Assembly: GCA_013388635.1 (NCBI GenBank)
Contig: JACAEX010000067.1
Location: forward strand, 1-64,000
Origin: Syntrophaceae bacterium
GTDB taxonomy: Bacteria; Desulfobacterota; BSN033; UBA1163
Direction: 5' to 3'
DNA length: 64,000 nucleotides
Shown: in pieces, positions 8,978 to 17,071 of the stretch
Numbering within the stretch: position 1 is the stretch's first letter
Layout: every line of letters begins with the position of its first letter
Position numbers and translations under genes: made by a program
The notes under the pieces: generated by a model
What the model was told of the DNA's origin: nothing
The model's input: only the letters and a program-made list of their open reading frames with translations
Databases searched by the model: none

Positions 8978-9068
8978 TGGAATGTTGGAATAAATGGTTT
9001 AGATAGAAAACTATTTTAATTAAGATTTCACCCAATCTTCCAATATTCCATTATTCCAGTGTTCCAAT
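8975..9068. repeat. Family C intergenic repeat, copy 1
   Basis: Imperfect inverted repeat between the PLD nuclease and tatD. The left arm contains gatggaatgttggaataaat, the right arm ccaatattccattattccag. The same two arms recur near 10.5 kb and 27.45 kb. Confidence 0.6.
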
Positions 9069-9076
9069 CTTTGGTT

Positions 9077-9847
9077 ATGCTCATCGACTCTCACGCCCAT
9101 TTAGAGATGCCTGAGTTTAAGAGGGATCTGAACGAAGTGATCCAGAGGGCGAAAGAGTCGGGAGTAGGTTATATCTTTACCGTCGGGACGGAAAAAAAGG
9201 ATTGGAAGCGGGCCCTTGAGATCGCCAACTCTTACCCTTCGGTTTATGCGATCTTGGGCGTTCATCCTCACCGTGCAAAGGAGATTGATGACCAGACTTA
9301 TCCAACCTTGAGAGAACTCTGCCGGGATGGGAAAGTGAAGGCCTATGGTGAGATTGGATTGGATTTCTACAGGAATCTCTCTCCGAGAGAGGTCCAGATC
9401 AAGAGATTTCGAGAACAGGTCGGTGTAGCCAAGGAGCTGGGGCTCCCCATTGTGGTTCATGACCGGGAGGCTCATCAGGAGACCCTGGAGGTTTTAAGAT
9501 CTGAAAGGGCAGAGGAGTGCGGAGGGATCATCCACTGTTTTTCCGGTGATTATGAGATGGCCAGGTCGTGCATCGATATGGGATTTTTTATCTCCATTCC
9601 CGGGAGCATCACGTTTAAGAATGCGGAGGGGTTTAGGGAGATCGCCAAGAGGCTTCCCCTGGAGTCTCTTCTGGTGGAGACCGATGCTCCCTTTTTAACT
9701 CCAGAACCCTTTCGGGGGAAGAGGAACGAGCCTGTTTATGTTCGGTACACAGCCCAGAAATTGGCAGAGATCAAGAAGGTTTCTTTTGAAAAGGTGGCTG
9801 AGGCAACGTCAGCGAATGCATTGAGGGTTTATAGGTTAAAATTTTGA
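9077..9847 (+). CDS. tatD: TatD-family metal-dependent DNase
   Basis: 256 aa TIM-barrel hydrolase of the TatD/YcfH family. Metal ligands are visible as DSHAHLE (residues 4-10), GEIGLDFYRN, VVHDREAHQE, IHCFSGDYE and ETDAPFLTPEPFRGKRNEP, in the usual order. Family members are 3'-5' exonucleases or deoxyribonucleases linked to DNA repair and D-aminoacyl-tRNA metabolism. ATG 9077 is chosen because residue 1 then leads straight into the barrel; an in-frame GTG at 9059 lies in the repeat. Start strength is modest: no good Shine-Dalgarno is evident. Confidence 0.88.
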   Translation: MLIDSHAHLEMPEFKRDLNEVIQRAKESGVGYIFTVGTEKKDWKRALEIANSYPSVYAILGVHPHRAKEIDDQTYPTLRELCRDGKVKAYGEIGLDFYRNLSPREVQIKRFREQVGVAKELGLPIVVHDREAHQETLEVLRSERAEECGGIIHCFSGDYEMARSCIDMGFFISIPGSITFKNAEGFREIAKRLPLESLLVETDAPFLTPEPFRGKRNEPVYVRYTAQKLAEIKKVSFEKVAEATSANALRVYRLKF

Positions 9848-9905
9848 CCCGAAGTTTTAATGATGATTTGAGAGAGGTGAAGGATTTTTTGGAGAAAGGA
9901 CCGTT

Positions 9906-10466
9906 GTGAAACCGGCCGTCATCGTGGTGGATATGTTGAAAGATAATCTGAAGGAAAGCCCCCGGAACCCATACCTTCAAGAGGGAAGGGCGATCATCCC
10001 TAATCTTCAAAGGCTTTTGGGGGAGGGTCGAAAGAGAGGCTTTCCTATTATTTTTGCCTGCGACAGTTTTTTGGAGGGGGATTTCATCTTTAAAGGAAGG
10101 ATGAAGGTCCATTCCCTTCGTGGGACGAAGGGCTCCGAGGTCGCGGATGAATTGAAGCCAGAGCCGAGCGATATCCTCCTGCCCAAGAGGCGATTCAGCG
10201 CCTTCTTCAAGACAGATCTCGATCAGACATTGCGGACGTTGGGCGTCGATACGATCGTGGTCACCGGCATGACGACGGAGGTCTGTGTCCTGACGACAGC
10301 CCTGGAAGGCCTCAGCCATGATTTTTCAGTCATCCTCTTAGAAGATTGCTCAGCCAGCCGCAACAAGGAGTTTCGTGAAGGATGTCTTCGTCTCTATCGG
10401 GATTTTGCCCTTTATCCATTGCTGAGAATCATGACCCTTGATGAGTTTCTAAAGGAAATATCCTGA
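9906..10466 (+). CDS. Isochorismatase-family cysteine hydrolase
   Basis: 186 aa. The catalytic triad of the isochorismatase/nicotinamidase fold is present: Asp in VIVVDMLKDN (about residue 9), Lys in LPKRRFSAF, and Cys in VTGMTTEVCVLTTA. Substrates in the family include nicotinamide, isochorismate, N-carbamoyl compounds and ureido groups, and nothing visible here settles which. A GTG start at 9906 is favoured by GAAAGG just upstream. It is 58 bp after tatD and is followed by a family C repeat; no pathway partner is adjacent. Confidence 0.8.
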   Translation: MKPAVIVVDMLKDNLKESPRNPYLQEGRAIIPNLQRLLGEGRKRGFPIIFACDSFLEGDFIFKGRMKVHSLRGTKGSEVADELKPEPSDILLPKRRFSAFFKTDLDQTLRTLGVDTIVVTGMTTEVCVLTTALEGLSHDFSVILLEDCSASRNKEFREGCLRLYRDFALYPLLRIMTLDEFLKEIS

Positions 10467-10566
10467 TTGGAATAATGGAAAACCGGAATGACGGGTTTAG
10501 GGAGCCTATGAAAACTTCTTCTCATCTTTATTAACCATTGTGTCAATATTTCATCATTCCATTTTA
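10465..10566. repeat. Family C intergenic repeat, copy 2
   Basis: Spans the gap between the isochorismatase-family gene and the Nudix gene. The left side has attggaataatggaaaaccg, the right side atttcatcattccatttt. It is more diverged than copies 1 and 3 but has the same general arm order. Confidence 0.45.
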
Positions 10567-10578
10567 GCGGTAGTTGGG

Positions 10579-11154
10579 ATGAAACGTTGCGAAAAAGATT
10601 TTGTTGATAAGATACGGCACATCCTCTGCTCAAGAGAAAGAAAGGTGATTGAATATGCTTCCTTTGCTCGTGCGGCTGTCCTTCTTCCAATCTTTCAGAA
10701 AGAGGAGGAATGTCATCTCCTTCTTACGAGAAGGACCGAGCAGGTAAAGTACCATAAAGGGGAGATCTCCTTTCCAGGGGGAGCCTTTGACAAAGAGGAT
10801 TCCGTATTGGAAAAGACAGCTCTTCGGGAGGCCTTTGAGGAGATCGGACTTAAAGAGAACGATGTCGAGATTATCGGAGTGTTAGACGACATCGTCACCG
10901 TTACGCAATTTATCGTCACCCCCTTTGTCGGTCACTTCCCTTACCCCTATTCCTTCAAGACCAGCCCGGTTGAGATTGCTGATCTGATCGAAGTTCCTTT
11001 TTCGCACCTTTTGGGAGAGAATTGTTTCAGTGAGAGGGAGATCCTCCGGATGGGTCGAAGAGAACGGGTCTACGCCTATCAATACGGCGAGCATATCATC
11101 TGGGGAGCCACGGCCCGGATCCTGAAACAGTTTTTGGATTTGGTCTGTGAATAG
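10579..11154 (+). CDS. Nudix hydrolase, CoA pyrophosphatase (NudL) type
   Basis: 191 aa from the ATG at 10579. The UPF0035 signature LLTRRTEQVKYHKGEISFPG is followed directly by the Nudix box, GGAFDKEDSVLEKTALREAF then EEIGL. That pairing identifies the CoA-specific Nudix branch, which splits CoA or acyl-CoA to 3',5'-ADP and (acyl-)phosphopantetheine. The protein is cytoplasmic. An upstream TTG at 10540 would add 13 residues coded by the repeat and is rejected. Activity toward CoA is inferred from the signature only. Confidence 0.82.
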   Translation: MKRCEKDFVDKIRHILCSRERKVIEYASFARAAVLLPIFQKEEECHLLLTRRTEQVKYHKGEISFPGGAFDKEDSVLEKTALREAFEEIGLKENDVEIIGVLDDIVTVTQFIVTPFVGHFPYPYSFKTSPVEIADLIEVPFSHLLGENCFSEREILRMGRRERVYAYQYGEHIIWGATARILKQFLDLVCE

Positions 11155-11161
11155 TTTCTTC

Positions 11162-11189
11162 TTGAAATTTTATTCTTTTGCGACATAAT
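11162..11189 (+). promoter_or_regulatory. Candidate sigma-70 promoter for the DapA-family gene
   Basis: TTGAAA (11162-11167) and CATAAT (11184-11189) are separated by 16 bases, ahead of a strong AAAGGAGG ribosome site and the ATG at 11229. The Nudix gene ends just upstream, so this would start a separate monocistronic unit. Confidence 0.45.
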
Positions 11190-11228
11190 AGGAAAAGGTC
11201 GAGTGCGGAGTGAAAGGAGGATGGGCCA

Positions 11229-12254
11229 ATGAGGCTTGAAAGATTTGAAGGATGTTGGACGGCAATGGTCACCCCTTTTGATCGGAAGCGAGAGGTCGAT
11301 TTTGAGGGACTCGAGAAGAACATCCGGTTTCAGATAGAGAACGGAGCTAACCTTGTGCCAACTGGAACGACGGGGGAGTCCCCCACGCTGGATTGGAAGG
11401 AGCATGATCGAGTGATCACCCGAACGGCCAAGTTGGCTAAAGGCAAAGTCTTTGTCATGGCGGGCACAGGTTCAAACTCCACAAAGGAGGCGATCAGGGG
11501 GACGAAACATGCCATCGAAGTGGGAGCACAGGGTGCCCTGCTTGTGGATTGTTACTATAATGGGCCATCCTCCCTTGAGCTGAGAACGGAGTACTACGAG
11601 GTGATTGCAAAGGCCTTCCGGAGGGCGTTTGTCATGCCCTATGTGATCCCTGGAAGGACAGGGACGAAATTAGAGGTTGAGGATCTGGCCATCCTCCATC
11701 GTAAGTACAGGAATGTAAGGTCGGTGAAGGAGGCAACCGGAGACCTCGAGCGGATGGCTAAGACAAGGAGGCTCTGCGGAGAGGATTTCGATATCCTCTC
11801 AGGCGATGACGATAAGACCTTTGAGATGATGACCCGGAGCGATATTCGGGCCTCTGGCGTGGTCTCGGTCATGTCGAACATCGTTCCTGGTCCCATTGGC
11901 GAGATGGTCAAGGCGATCCTGAGCGGAGATATGGAGAAGGCCAACCGGCTGAAAGAGGTGCTGGATCCTCTCTTCAAGGTGGTGACGGTCAACACGATCG
12001 AGTCTTACGAGGGATTTGAGGTCCCAGCCAAGTTCAGAAATCCCCTGGCGATCAAGACGATGATGAAGGGTCTTGGGTTGCCATCGGGCCCCTGCCGGCA
12101 GCCCCTTGGAAAGATGACGCCCAAGGGAGTGGAGGTCGTGAGGAATGCCCTGAAAGAAGTCTATGAGAAGGACAGAGGGGTGTTCATGCCCCTTCAGGAT
12201 TTTTACAAGATCAATATTGAGGAGCGCCTCTCGGACGACCGTTACTGGAAGTAG
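11229..12254 (+). CDS. Dihydrodipicolinate synthase (DapA) family lyase
   Basis: 341 aa class I aldolase-type TIM barrel. Key positions are recognisable: PTGTTGESPTLDW (carboxylate-binding GTTGES), DCYYNGPS, YVIPGRTGTKL (catalytic Tyr) and VKEATGDLERM (Schiff-base Lys). Lysine-pathway DapA is about 290 aa; this protein has some 45 extra C-terminal residues (PLQDFYKINIEERLSDDRYW). No other lysine gene is nearby, so it may be a 2-oxoacid aldolase or dehydratase rather than true DapA. Very good Shine-Dalgarno. A terminator lies 26 bp downstream. Confidence 0.78.
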   Translation: MRLERFEGCWTAMVTPFDRKREVDFEGLEKNIRFQIENGANLVPTGTTGESPTLDWKEHDRVITRTAKLAKGKVFVMAGTGSNSTKEAIRGTKHAIEVGAQGALLVDCYYNGPSSLELRTEYYEVIAKAFRRAFVMPYVIPGRTGTKLEVEDLAILHRKYRNVRSVKEATGDLERMAKTRRLCGEDFDILSGDDDKTFEMMTRSDIRASGVVSVMSNIVPGPIGEMVKAILSGDMEKANRLKEVLDPLFKVVTVNTIESYEGFEVPAKFRNPLAIKTMMKGLGLPSGPCRQPLGKMTPKGVEVVRNALKEVYEKDRGVFMPLQDFYKINIEERLSDDRYWK

Positions 12255-12280
12255 AGGAGGGGTATAATTAAGAAATGAAG

Positions 12281-12312
12281 GGGCCTGCCCCTGCTTTGGG
12301 ACAGGCCCTTTT
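12281..12312 (+). terminator. Intrinsic terminator between convergent genes
   Basis: gggcctgccc (12281-12290) pairs with gggacaggccc (12298-12308) around a seven-base loop, with one mismatch, and is followed by TTTT. It ends the DapA-family transcript and lies three bases before the stop codon of the convergent atoE gene. Confidence 0.75.
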
Positions 12313-12314
12313 CA

Positions 12315-13736
12315 TTACCAGTTGGGGATGAAGAAGAGGAAAGCCAGGGAGGTGATGATGAAGTAGAGGAAGAAGACCATGAGCAGCCAGCCCATGATGT
12401 CCCTGAAGTTTAGCTTTGCCACTGCCAACATCGCAATCGCCCAGAATGGCTGGATCATATCGGTCATCATATCAGACCAGGCAAACGTGACCACGGTCGT
12501 GCCCATCCCAACCCCTAACTGCTTTGCCGCCGGGATGATGTACGGCGAGACCACTGCCCACTCACCGCCCCCGGAGGGAATAAGGTAGTTCAGAAGCCCT
12601 CCGTACCAGTAGATAAAGAGCGGAAAGGTCTGCGGATTCGAGATTGCGACGAAGGCATTGGTGAACGCCTGGGAGAGCATGGTGAATCTGAAGAGGCCGA
12701 AGATTCCCGCATAGAATGGGAACTGGATGACGATTCCCCAGACCGCCTTTCCAGCATCCTCCGTGGCCTTCAAGAATGACCAGGGCCTCCAGTGAAAGAG
12801 GATCCCTAGCATGAGCATGGCAAAATTGATCACGTTGAGGGTCAATTCGAGACCCCTGGTCGAGAAGTGCCAGATCAACCAGATCAGCCCTCCGATAAAG
12901 ATGATAATATTGAACCCGGGCCACCAGTTCATCCAGTCGGAGGGGCTTTCCCACTTGGCCGGCTTTGGAGGTGCCTCATAAAGCTTGAGTTGATTCATCA
13001 ACTCAGGCTTCACCACAAAGGCCTTCTCTGCTCTTGGGTGCATCAGGGCCATCAGAATGGTGACCACGGCCACGATGACGACTGTGAGAATGATATTGAA
13101 AGGATGGAAGATCGTATTGGATACCGGAATCACAGCGTCCAAAAGTTTTCCTTTGATTAAAAAATTATCCGGAGTTGCAACAAGCAATGTCGCTGAGCCC
13201 GAGAGGCCAGAGTGCCAGGTGCAACCGAGTCCCAAGTAGGCGGCAGCAACGAGCAATCGGTAGTCAACCTTTGGATTTCTTCTCACAATGAAAAGGGCCA
13301 GCATGGCGCTGCCGATCAGGCTCAATCCCCAGTTGAGCCAAGCCAGGATCATCGAAAAAAGGGACATGACGAGGATGGCCTGCCAGGGCTTTTCGGGGTT
13401 GGACCAACCGGAGATTCCATCCATCAATCTTCGAACAGGAGGGGAGCAGGCCAGGATGTAGCCGGTCATCATAATCAGGCACATCTGCATCGCAAATTCG
13501 AGCAGGACCCAGAACCCCTTTCCCCATGCCTGAATCGACTGATAGGCTCGTGAACCGAGGCCGACCTCTGGCTTAAATCCCCAGATGAGGGCTAACACAT
13601 AGGTCACAAGGGTCAGGACGATGACGATCACCAGGGCATCAGGGATCCACCGTTCTGTCCAGCGAGTCAGTGCATCACCCCAGTCTCTGAGAAACTCAAA
13701 GGTTCCTCGGACTTCTTCTTTCTTCTTCTCGTTCAT
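12315..13736 (-). CDS. atoE: Short-chain fatty acid transporter, AtoE family
   Basis: 473 aa membrane protein of the AtoE/TIGR00366 family, about 12 hydrophobic spans. Matching features are the N-terminal amphipathic segment with WTERWIPDALVIVIVLT, the conserved GYILACSPPVRRLMDGI, LNWGLSLIGSAMLAL, CTWHSGLSGSATLLVATP and, late, NYLIPSGGGEWAVVSPYI. In E. coli AtoE imports acetoacetate and butyrate. The start has a strong AAGGAGGTGG site. It stands alone on this strand, with a good promoter about 170 bp upstream. Uptake or release of butyrate-sized acids fits an organism with several acyl-CoA synthetases. Confidence 0.88.
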   Translation of the reverse strand: MNEKKKEEVRGTFEFLRDWGDALTRWTERWIPDALVIVIVLTLVTYVLALIWGFKPEVGLGSRAYQSIQAWGKGFWVLLEFAMQMCLIMMTGYILACSPPVRRLMDGISGWSNPEKPWQAILVMSLFSMILAWLNWGLSLIGSAMLALFIVRRNPKVDYRLLVAAAYLGLGCTWHSGLSGSATLLVATPDNFLIKGKLLDAVIPVSNTIFHPFNIILTVVIVAVVTILMALMHPRAEKAFVVKPELMNQLKLYEAPPKPAKWESPSDWMNWWPGFNIIIFIGGLIWLIWHFSTRGLELTLNVINFAMLMLGILFHWRPWSFLKATEDAGKAVWGIVIQFPFYAGIFGLFRFTMLSQAFTNAFVAISNPQTFPLFIYWYGGLLNYLIPSGGGEWAVVSPYIIPAAKQLGVGMGTTVVTFAWSDMMTDMIQPFWAIAMLAVAKLNFRDIMGWLLMVFFLYFIITSLAFLFFIPNW

Positions 13737-13901
13737 ATGAAGCCACCTCCTTTTAGTAAGTTGGTTAGAAGAAATGGAACCCTCAGGCGACGAATTGGAA
13801 AGTGACCGGAGGCTTAAAGAAGTATCACCTCCTTTCTCGAGGGAATTGAGAATCCTGTAGAAAGTTGAAACTCTTTACGAAGGGCAATCCTAACCAGCTT
13901 G

Positions 13902-13930
13902 TTCATATCTAAAACAGGCCGGTTTGTCAA
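13902..13930 (-). promoter_or_regulatory. Candidate sigma-70 promoter of atoE
   Basis: On the minus strand, TTGACA (13930-13925) and TATGAA (13907-13902) are separated by exactly 17 bases. It lies in the 328-bp divergent gap between atoE and thpR and would give a leader of about 160 bases before the atoE ATG. The rest of this gap shows no gene. Confidence 0.55.
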
Positions 13931-13972
13931 GAAAAATCACCCGGTTCAGGCTTATGCAAGCCCCTTTTCTCA

Positions 13973-14000
13973 TTGACTTTTTTTTCAATTATGTTAGCAT
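13973..14000 (+). promoter_or_regulatory. Candidate promoter for the thpR-recA block
   Basis: TTGACT (13973-13978), a T-rich 16-base spacer, then TAGCAT (13995-14000). The same TTGAC...tgttagcat arrangement occurs upstream of the lytic transglycosylase gene at 38461-38490, which supports it as a promoter type used by this organism. Confidence 0.4.
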
Positions 14001-14064
14001 GGATGGTGGATAATTTTTCCCTACCTCCTTATATAAAAGGAGGGATTGCAAAGGGGTTTTCTGA

Positions 14065-14661
14065 TTGATCCGATCCTTTCTGGCAATCCAACTTCCCAAG
14101 ACGATCCTGAAGAAGATCGACGAGATCCAAGAGGACCTGAAGTCATCCCGGGCAGATGTGAAATGGGTGAATTCCGACCACATCCATCTCACTCTAAAAT
14201 TCTTCGGGAATATCGAGGAATCAAGGATCGACCCCATTGTCAAATCGATTGAAAGGCTAATTCAGAACAGATCACCCTTTTCACTCAAGGTTCGAGGGAT
14301 GGGGGCCTTTCCCCATGCAAAGAACCCGAGGGTGATCTGGATGGGATTGGCCGATGGAAAGGAGATCTTGGCCGGTTTTCAGAGAGAACTGGAGATGAGG
14401 CTTCAAGAGATCGGGTTTGAAACAGAGGGAAGACCCTTTCGTCCTCATCTGACCTTGGGAAGGATGAGGTCAGCCAAAGGGAAGGATGAGCTGATCGGGA
14501 GGATGGAAAAGTATCGAGAGGGCGAGTTTGGAGACTTTCAGGTGGAGAGGATCGTCCTGTTTAGAAGCGATTTGAGGCCGGCCGGACCGATCTACACGCC
14601 ACTGAGGCAGATGATGTTGGGCACTGGTTCTTTTGGAGAAGGAGGAGAGTATAAATTCTAA
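14065..14661 (+). CDS. thpR: RNA 2',3'-cyclic phosphodiesterase (LigT family)
   Basis: 198 aa two-histidine phosphoesterase. Both HxTx motifs are present, HIHLTLKF near residue 40 and RPHLTLGR near residue 130, and the N-terminal RSFLAIQLP strand is typical. The enzyme opens 2',3'-cyclic phosphates on RNA ends. The start is a TTG at 14065, following AAAGGGG at a somewhat long spacing; no ATG is available upstream of the conserved first strand. It is the first gene before recA, an association common in deltaproteobacteria. Confidence 0.85.
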   Translation: MIRSFLAIQLPKTILKKIDEIQEDLKSSRADVKWVNSDHIHLTLKFFGNIEESRIDPIVKSIERLIQNRSPFSLKVRGMGAFPHAKNPRVIWMGLADGKEILAGFQRELEMRLQEIGFETEGRPFRPHLTLGRMRSAKGKDELIGRMEKYREGEFGDFQVERIVLFRSDLRPAGPIYTPLRQMMLGTGSFGEGGEYKF

Positions 14662-14795
14662 GCACGAAATCCGAAATTCGAAATAGATTCGAATGACCAA
14701 AATCCAAAACGTTTTCCTCCTTGGAATTTGAAGATTTGAACTTGCGTTTTGTTTAGGGTTTCGACATTCGGATTTCGAATTTCCTCCCGGCTGGG
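14655..14795. repeat. Family A intergenic repeat, copy 2
   Basis: Between thpR and recA. The left arm reads taagcacgaaatccgaaatt, the right arm gtttcgacattcggatttcg. The left arm starts at the last codons of thpR and the right arm ends shortly before the recA ribosome site (GGGAGGGAGGAGG). Confidence 0.65.
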
Positions 14796-14810
14796 AGGGA
14801 GGAGGACAAG

Positions 14811-15827
14811 ATGAAGACTGACTCAAGCAAAGAGAAGGCAGTCGATCTGGCCGTCACCCAGATCGAAAGGCAATATGGAAAGGGGGCGATCATGAAGTTG
14901 GGCACGGAGGCAATGCCTGGCGAGATCCCTGTCCTCCCCACGGGATCCCTCTCTTTAGACCTTGCCTTAGGCGTAGGAGGATTGCCCAGGGGAAGGGTGG
15001 TGGAGATCTATGGTCCAGAGGCATCGGGGAAGACGACCCTGGCCCTCCACGTGATCGCAGAGGCCCAGAAGAGGGGCGGCGTGGCCGCCTTCATCGATGC
15101 GGAGCACGCTTTGGATGTCCAGTATGCAAAGCGACTGGGTGTGAAGATTGATGACCTTCTCATCTCGCAGCCCGATACTGGAGAACAGGCCTTGGAGATC
15201 GCAGAGATCCTGATCCGAAGCGGTGCGGTCGATGTGATCGTCATCGATTCAGTAGCCGCTTTGGTTCCGAAGGCGGAGATCGAAGGGGAGATGGGCGATG
15301 CCCATATGGGACTTCAGGCAAGGCTGATGTCGCAGGCCTTAAGGAAGCTGACCGCCACCATCAGCAAGTCTCATACCATCCTGATCTTTGTGAATCAGAT
15401 CCGGATGAAGATCGGGGTGATGTTCGGGAACCCGGAGACGACCACCGGAGGGAATGCCTTGAAGTTCTACTCCTCTGTTCGACTGGATATCCGACGGATC
15501 GCCTCCATCAAACAGGGCCAGGAGGTGATCGGGAGCCGGACCAAGGTTCGGGTGGTGAAGAACAAAGTGGCCCCTCCTTTCAAGGAGGTGGAGTTTGACA
15601 TCATCCACGGAGAGGGAATTTCGAGAGAGGGAGATATCGTCGATTTAGCGGTGGAGAGGAATATCATGGAGAAGAGTGGGACCTGGTATGCGTATCAGGG
15701 TCAGCGGATCGGCCAGGGTCGAGAGAATGCAAAACAGTTTCTGAAAGAGAATCCCAAGATGGTCGAGCAGATTGAGAAGGAGATCCTCGAAAATTTCCGC
15801 ATGTCCAAGACGGGAGCAACGAGTTGA
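14811..15827 (+). CDS. recA: DNA recombination/repair protein RecA
   Basis: 338 aa. Walker [11 protein letters not shown] (68-77), MAW-like [16 protein letters not shown], Walker [11 protein letters not shown], loop L1 [20 protein letters not shown], and loop L2 [20 protein letters not shown], all standard. RecA filaments drive strand exchange and stimulate LexA self-cleavage. ATG 14811 follows GGAGGAGG. It overlaps nothing but is only 19 bp from pilT, so the two are probably co-transcribed. No recX follows, and no LexA box was recognised upstream. Confidence 0.98.
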   Translation: MKTDSSKEKAVDLAVTQIERQYGKGAIMKLGTEAMPGEIPVLPTGSLSLDLALGVGGLPRGRVVEIYGPEASGKTTLALHVIAEAQKRGGVAAFIDAEHALDVQYAKRLGVKIDDLLISQPDTGEQALEIAEILIRSGAVDVIVIDSVAALVPKAEIEGEMGDAHMGLQARLMSQALRKLTATISKSHTILIFVNQIRMKIGVMFGNPETTTGGNALKFYSSVRLDIRRIASIKQGQEVIGSRTKVRVVKNKVAPPFKEVEFDIIHGEGISREGDIVDLAVERNIMEKSGTWYAYQGQRIGQGRENAKQFLKENPKMVEQIEKEILENFRMSKTGATS

Positions 15828-15846
15828 GCAGGAAGGGGAGGAAGCG

Positions 15847-17067
15847 ATGGATTTAAATCAGATCTTAGTGGATGCCCTCTCGCAGGGAGCCTCGGATGTC
15901 CACCTCAAGGAAGGGGCTCCTCCGATCTTCAGGATCCATGGGGCGTTGAAACCCTGGAATAAGTTTAAACCCTTCGAGCAGGCTGACCTCTCGAAGATGG
16001 CCCTCGGCCTGATGAACGATTGGCAGAAGGATCGGTTCATCAAAAACCGGGAGGTCGATATGGGTTATGAGGTCTACGGCCTGGGCCGGTTTCGGGTCAA
16101 TGTCTTCCAGCAGAGGGGGAAGCTCAGGATTGCGCTCCGGATCGTACCCTATCAGATCAAAAGCCTGAAGGAGCTTAACCTCCCTCCGGTCATCGGCAAT
16201 ATCGCCATGGAGCAGAGGGGCCTCATCCTGGTCACGGGGACGACCGGTAGTGGCAAGTCTACGACACTGGCCTCGATGATCGACATCATCAACAGTAACC
16301 GGAACTGCCATATCATCACCATTGAGGACCCGATCGAATTTGTCCACGAAGACAAGAGATCGATCGTCGATCAGAGGGAGATCGGCTCGGACACGAGCAG
16401 CTTTGCCAGTGCCTTGCGGGCTGCGCTCCGTCAGGACCCGGATGTTGTCTTGGTGGGTGAGATGAGGGATTTTGAGACGATCGAGACCGCCCTGACGGCT
16501 GCCGAGACCGGCCACCTGGTCATGTCCACGCTCCACACGTTGAACGCTACGGAGACGATCACCCGTATCATCTCCGTCTTTCCTCCCTATCACCAGAAGC
16601 AGGTCCGGCTTCAACTGGCTGGCGTCCTCAAGGGCGTGATCTCCCAGAGACTGGTGCCCAGGGCGGATGGCACGGGAAGGGTGCCGGCGGTTGAAATTCT
16701 GGTCTCCACGGCAAGGGTAAGGGAGTGCGTCATCGAAAAGGACAAGACCAATGAGATTAACGATGCGATCAGCCGCGGGACGACCACCTACGGGATGCAA
16801 TCCTTCGATCAATCGCTCCTGAATCTCTTGCAGGAGAAGCTGATCACCTATGAGGAGGCCCTCAAACACTGTTCCAATGCGGATGACTTCGCCCTCAGGG
16901 TCAAGGGAGTTCTTGCCACCAGCGACACCACCTGGGAGGACTTCGAACGCTTTGAGAAGGAGCGGCAGAAAAAGAGAGAAGAGGAGGAGAAGGAGAGGTT
17001 GAGGGCCATGAGGCCGACGGATTCGAGAATGGATTCAAAGGTGTCTGGCAAAGGGAGAGGGGCTTAA
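15847..17067 (+). CDS. pilT: Type IV pilus retraction ATPase, PilT/PilU family
   Basis: 406 aa hexameric ATPase that depolymerises type IV pili. It has the N-terminal PAS-like region (DLNQILVDALSQGASDVHLK), Walker A GTTGSGKSTT (131-140), Asp box ITIEDPIEFVHEDKRS, Walker B PDVVLVGEMRD and His box TGHLVMSTLHT. The C-terminus is an unusual charged tail (KKREEEEKERLRAM). The longer reading frame opens inside recA at 15772, but the ATG at 15847 follows AGGAAGGGGAGG and begins the conserved domain. It lies between recA and alaS, replacing the recX often found there. Pilin and assembly genes are elsewhere. Confidence 0.92.
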   Translation: MDLNQILVDALSQGASDVHLKEGAPPIFRIHGALKPWNKFKPFEQADLSKMALGLMNDWQKDRFIKNREVDMGYEVYGLGRFRVNVFQQRGKLRIALRIVPYQIKSLKELNLPPVIGNIAMEQRGLILVTGTTGSGKSTTLASMIDIINSNRNCHIITIEDPIEFVHEDKRSIVDQREIGSDTSSFASALRAALRQDPDVVLVGEMRDFETIETALTAAETGHLVMSTLHTLNATETITRIISVFPPYHQKQVRLQLAGVLKGVISQRLVPRADGTGRVPAVEILVSTARVRECVIEKDKTNEINDAISRGTTTYGMQSFDQSLLNLLQEKLITYEEALKHCSNADDFALRVKGVLATSDTTWEDFERFEKERQKKREEEEKERLRAMRPTDSRMDSKVSGKGRGA

Positions 17068-17071
17068 GGGT

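Noticed and set aside
15865-16869. 334-codon frame antisense to pilT
   Set aside because: Shadow of the pilT coding strand with no recognisable motif.
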